From positions 1-7,035 of the forward strand of contig CALVHK010000050.1 of the NCBI GenBank assembly GCA_944327405.1: a stretch of DNA of 7,035 nucleotides. Direction: 5' to 3'. The notes under the pieces were generated by a model, which was given only the letters and a program-made list of their open reading frames with translations, did no database searches and was not told the origin of the DNA. This DNA comes from an uncultured Bacilli bacterium (GTDB taxonomy: Bacteria > Bacillota_I > Bacilli_A > RF39 > UBA660). The position numbers and the translations under genes are program-made. Shown here piece after piece: positions 6,318 to 7,035 of the stretch. The first letter of the stretch is position 1, and each line of letters opens with the position of its first letter.

Positions 6318-6346
6318 TTGATTTTAAAATAAATTCATTATATAAT
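6318..6346 (+). promoter_or_regulatory. Strong plus-strand promoter of the candidate small RNA
   Basis: TTGATT (6318-6323), an exact 17-nt spacer and a perfect TATAAT (6341-6346) are seen. A run of eight A (6309-6316) just upstream resembles an UP element. The predicted start is 6352-6354. No plus-strand protein gene follows, so the promoter appears to serve a short non-coding transcript. Confidence 0.65.
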
Positions 6347-6352
6347 TTCACT

Positions 6353-6424
6353 GTAAATGTTACATACATTTGCAAAAAATAGTTTGGTATGGAAAGTGAT
6401 ATCCGAAATGGATATCATTTTTTG
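6353..6424 (+). ncRNA. Candidate small RNA of about 70 nt
   Basis: Transcription from the promoter at 6318-6346 would begin at about 6353 and end at the hairpin and T run finishing at 6423. The 5' end forms a hairpin: TGTAAATG (6352-6359) pairs with CATTTGCA (6367-6374), with one G-U pair and a 7-nt loop. A single-stranded A-rich linker of about 20 nt with GUUUGGUAUGG follows, then the terminator hairpin. This is the architecture of a trans-acting small RNA. Short reading frames inside (from 6357 and 6389) lack ribosome sites and run through the terminator, so a peptide is unlikely. I recognise no known RNA family. Confidence 0.5.
6393..6423 (+). terminator. Intrinsic terminator of the candidate small RNA
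   Basis: TGATATCC (6397-6404) and GGATATCA (6410-6417) form a perfect 8-bp stem around a GAAAT loop. The stem can be extended by A/G-T pairs to 6393, and T runs from 6418 to 6423. Confidence 0.65.
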
Positions 6425-6464
6425 TTTAATTTGTTTTTAAACTATATTTTTTATTTCAATATAT

Positions 6465-6488
6465 AAAAAACCGTAAAATAATTACGGT
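6465..6488 (-). terminator. Intrinsic terminator of the rRNA operon
   Basis: On the minus strand ACCGTAA (6488-6482) pairs perfectly with TTACGGT (6476-6470) around a 5-nt loop. Continuing U residues (complement of the A run 6465-6470) follow. It lies about 22 nt beyond the 5S 3' end, after an unusual U12 tract, and faces the small-RNA terminator convergently. Confidence 0.75.
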
Positions 6489-6510
6489 AATTTTGTGCAA
6501 AAAAAAAAAA

Positions 6511-6613
6511 TACGCAACTTCCTATTTTCGCTTATCACTATCGTCGGCGTTCTAGTGCTTAACTTCTCTGTTCGGGATGGGAAGAGGTGTGTCCACTAGG
6601 CTATCGTTACGTA
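6511..6613 (-). rRNA. rrf: 5S ribosomal RNA
   Basis: The minus strand reads through the conserved 5S segments ACACCTCTTCCCATCCCGAACA and GAAGTTAAGC, followed by CGCCGACGATAGT. The ends are placed from helix I: TACGTAAC at the 5' end (6613-6606) pairs with GTTGCGTA at the 3' end (6518-6511), with one G-U pair. This gives about 103 nt, short compared with the usual 110-120, so the exact ends may be off by a few bases. It is part of the 23S-5S portion of an rRNA operon entering from the right edge. Confidence 0.93.
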
Positions 6614-6632
6614 TAAAGGATTTTGTCCTTTA
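6614..6632 (-). other. Hairpin in the 23S-5S spacer
   Basis: TAAAGGA (6614-6620) and TCCTTTA (6626-6632) form a perfect 7-bp stem with a 5-nt loop directly before the 5S 5' end. The position suggests a precursor structure involved in rRNA maturation. The whole spacer (about 6614-6671) carries no tRNA. Confidence 0.4.
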
Positions 6633-6671
6633 AAAACTTGATAATGCTAACTCATAAATTAATTAAATAAT

Positions 6672-7035
<364 letters not shown>

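Larger units (their letters stand above)
6198..6510. other. Intergenic region between the nuclease-like gene and the 5S rRNA
   Basis: This 313-nt stretch has no protein gene that I can support. In order it holds the Shine-Dalgarno and promoter of the minus-strand gene, a 10-bp palindrome, a plus-strand promoter with an A-rich upstream element, a short transcribed region with two hairpins, and the minus-strand terminator of the rRNA operon. A 12-nt A run lies against the 5S end. Confidence 0.8.

Noticed and set aside
6357..6466. Short peptides in the candidate small RNA (27 codons from 6357, 25 codons from 6389)
   Set aside because: Neither has a Shine-Dalgarno site, and both continue through the terminator hairpin.
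6614..6671. tRNA gene in the 23S-5S spacer
   Set aside because: The spacer is only about 58 nt and shows one simple hairpin, with no T-loop or acceptor stem.

Overview
The window looks like a chromosomal core segment of a low-GC Gram-positive bacterium in the Bacilli or Mollicutes-related part of the Firmicutes. The base composition is strongly A+T-rich, Shine-Dalgarno sites are of the AGGAGG/GAGGTGA type, and glmR(yvcK), whiA and clpP lie close together as they do in Bacillus-type genomes. Three genes (clpP, glmR and the one at 5421-6197) end in TGA at natural protein ends and tryptophan is TGG, so the code is standard and the Mycoplasma/Spiroplasma code is excluded. An uncultured gut-type lineage (RF39-like) would fit, but that is inference.

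Layout. Positions 1-1841 (minus) hold a nucleoside/uridine kinase-like protein with a threonyl-tRNA-synthetase-like N-terminus, followed by the start of gap (GAPDH, cut by the window edge). The two overlap by 8 nt and share a clear promoter at 1865-1893. On the plus strand, 1949-3479 carries clpP and then a Fic-fold protein with its own consensus promoter nested in the clpP stop codon. On the minus strand, 3481-5354 carries glmR and whiA, overlapping by 4 nt (ATGA). The fic and whiA genes converge with one base between stop codons, and a candidate bidirectional terminator is built from the two gene ends. At 5421-6197 (minus) is an unrecognised 258-residue protein with PD-(D/E)XK nuclease-like features, with its own promoter and terminator. 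The stretch 6198-6510 has no protein gene but contains a strong plus-strand promoter, a candidate small RNA of about 70 nt, its terminator, and the terminator of the rRNA operon. From 6511 to the right edge lie 5S rRNA and the 3' end of 23S rRNA, both minus strand, so the rRNA operon enters from beyond the right edge.

How the parts relate. GlmR and WhiA link carbon/cell-wall precursor status to growth and division, ClpP is the general housekeeping and stress protease, and gap is central glycolysis. Two genes break up this core set. The Fic-fold protein sits between clpP and whiA; it appears to have lost both its catalytic histidine and its inhibitory glutamate. The nuclease-like orphan occupies the place upstream of glmR where rapZ is usual. 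Together with the candidate small RNA, these are the parts of the window most worth following up.
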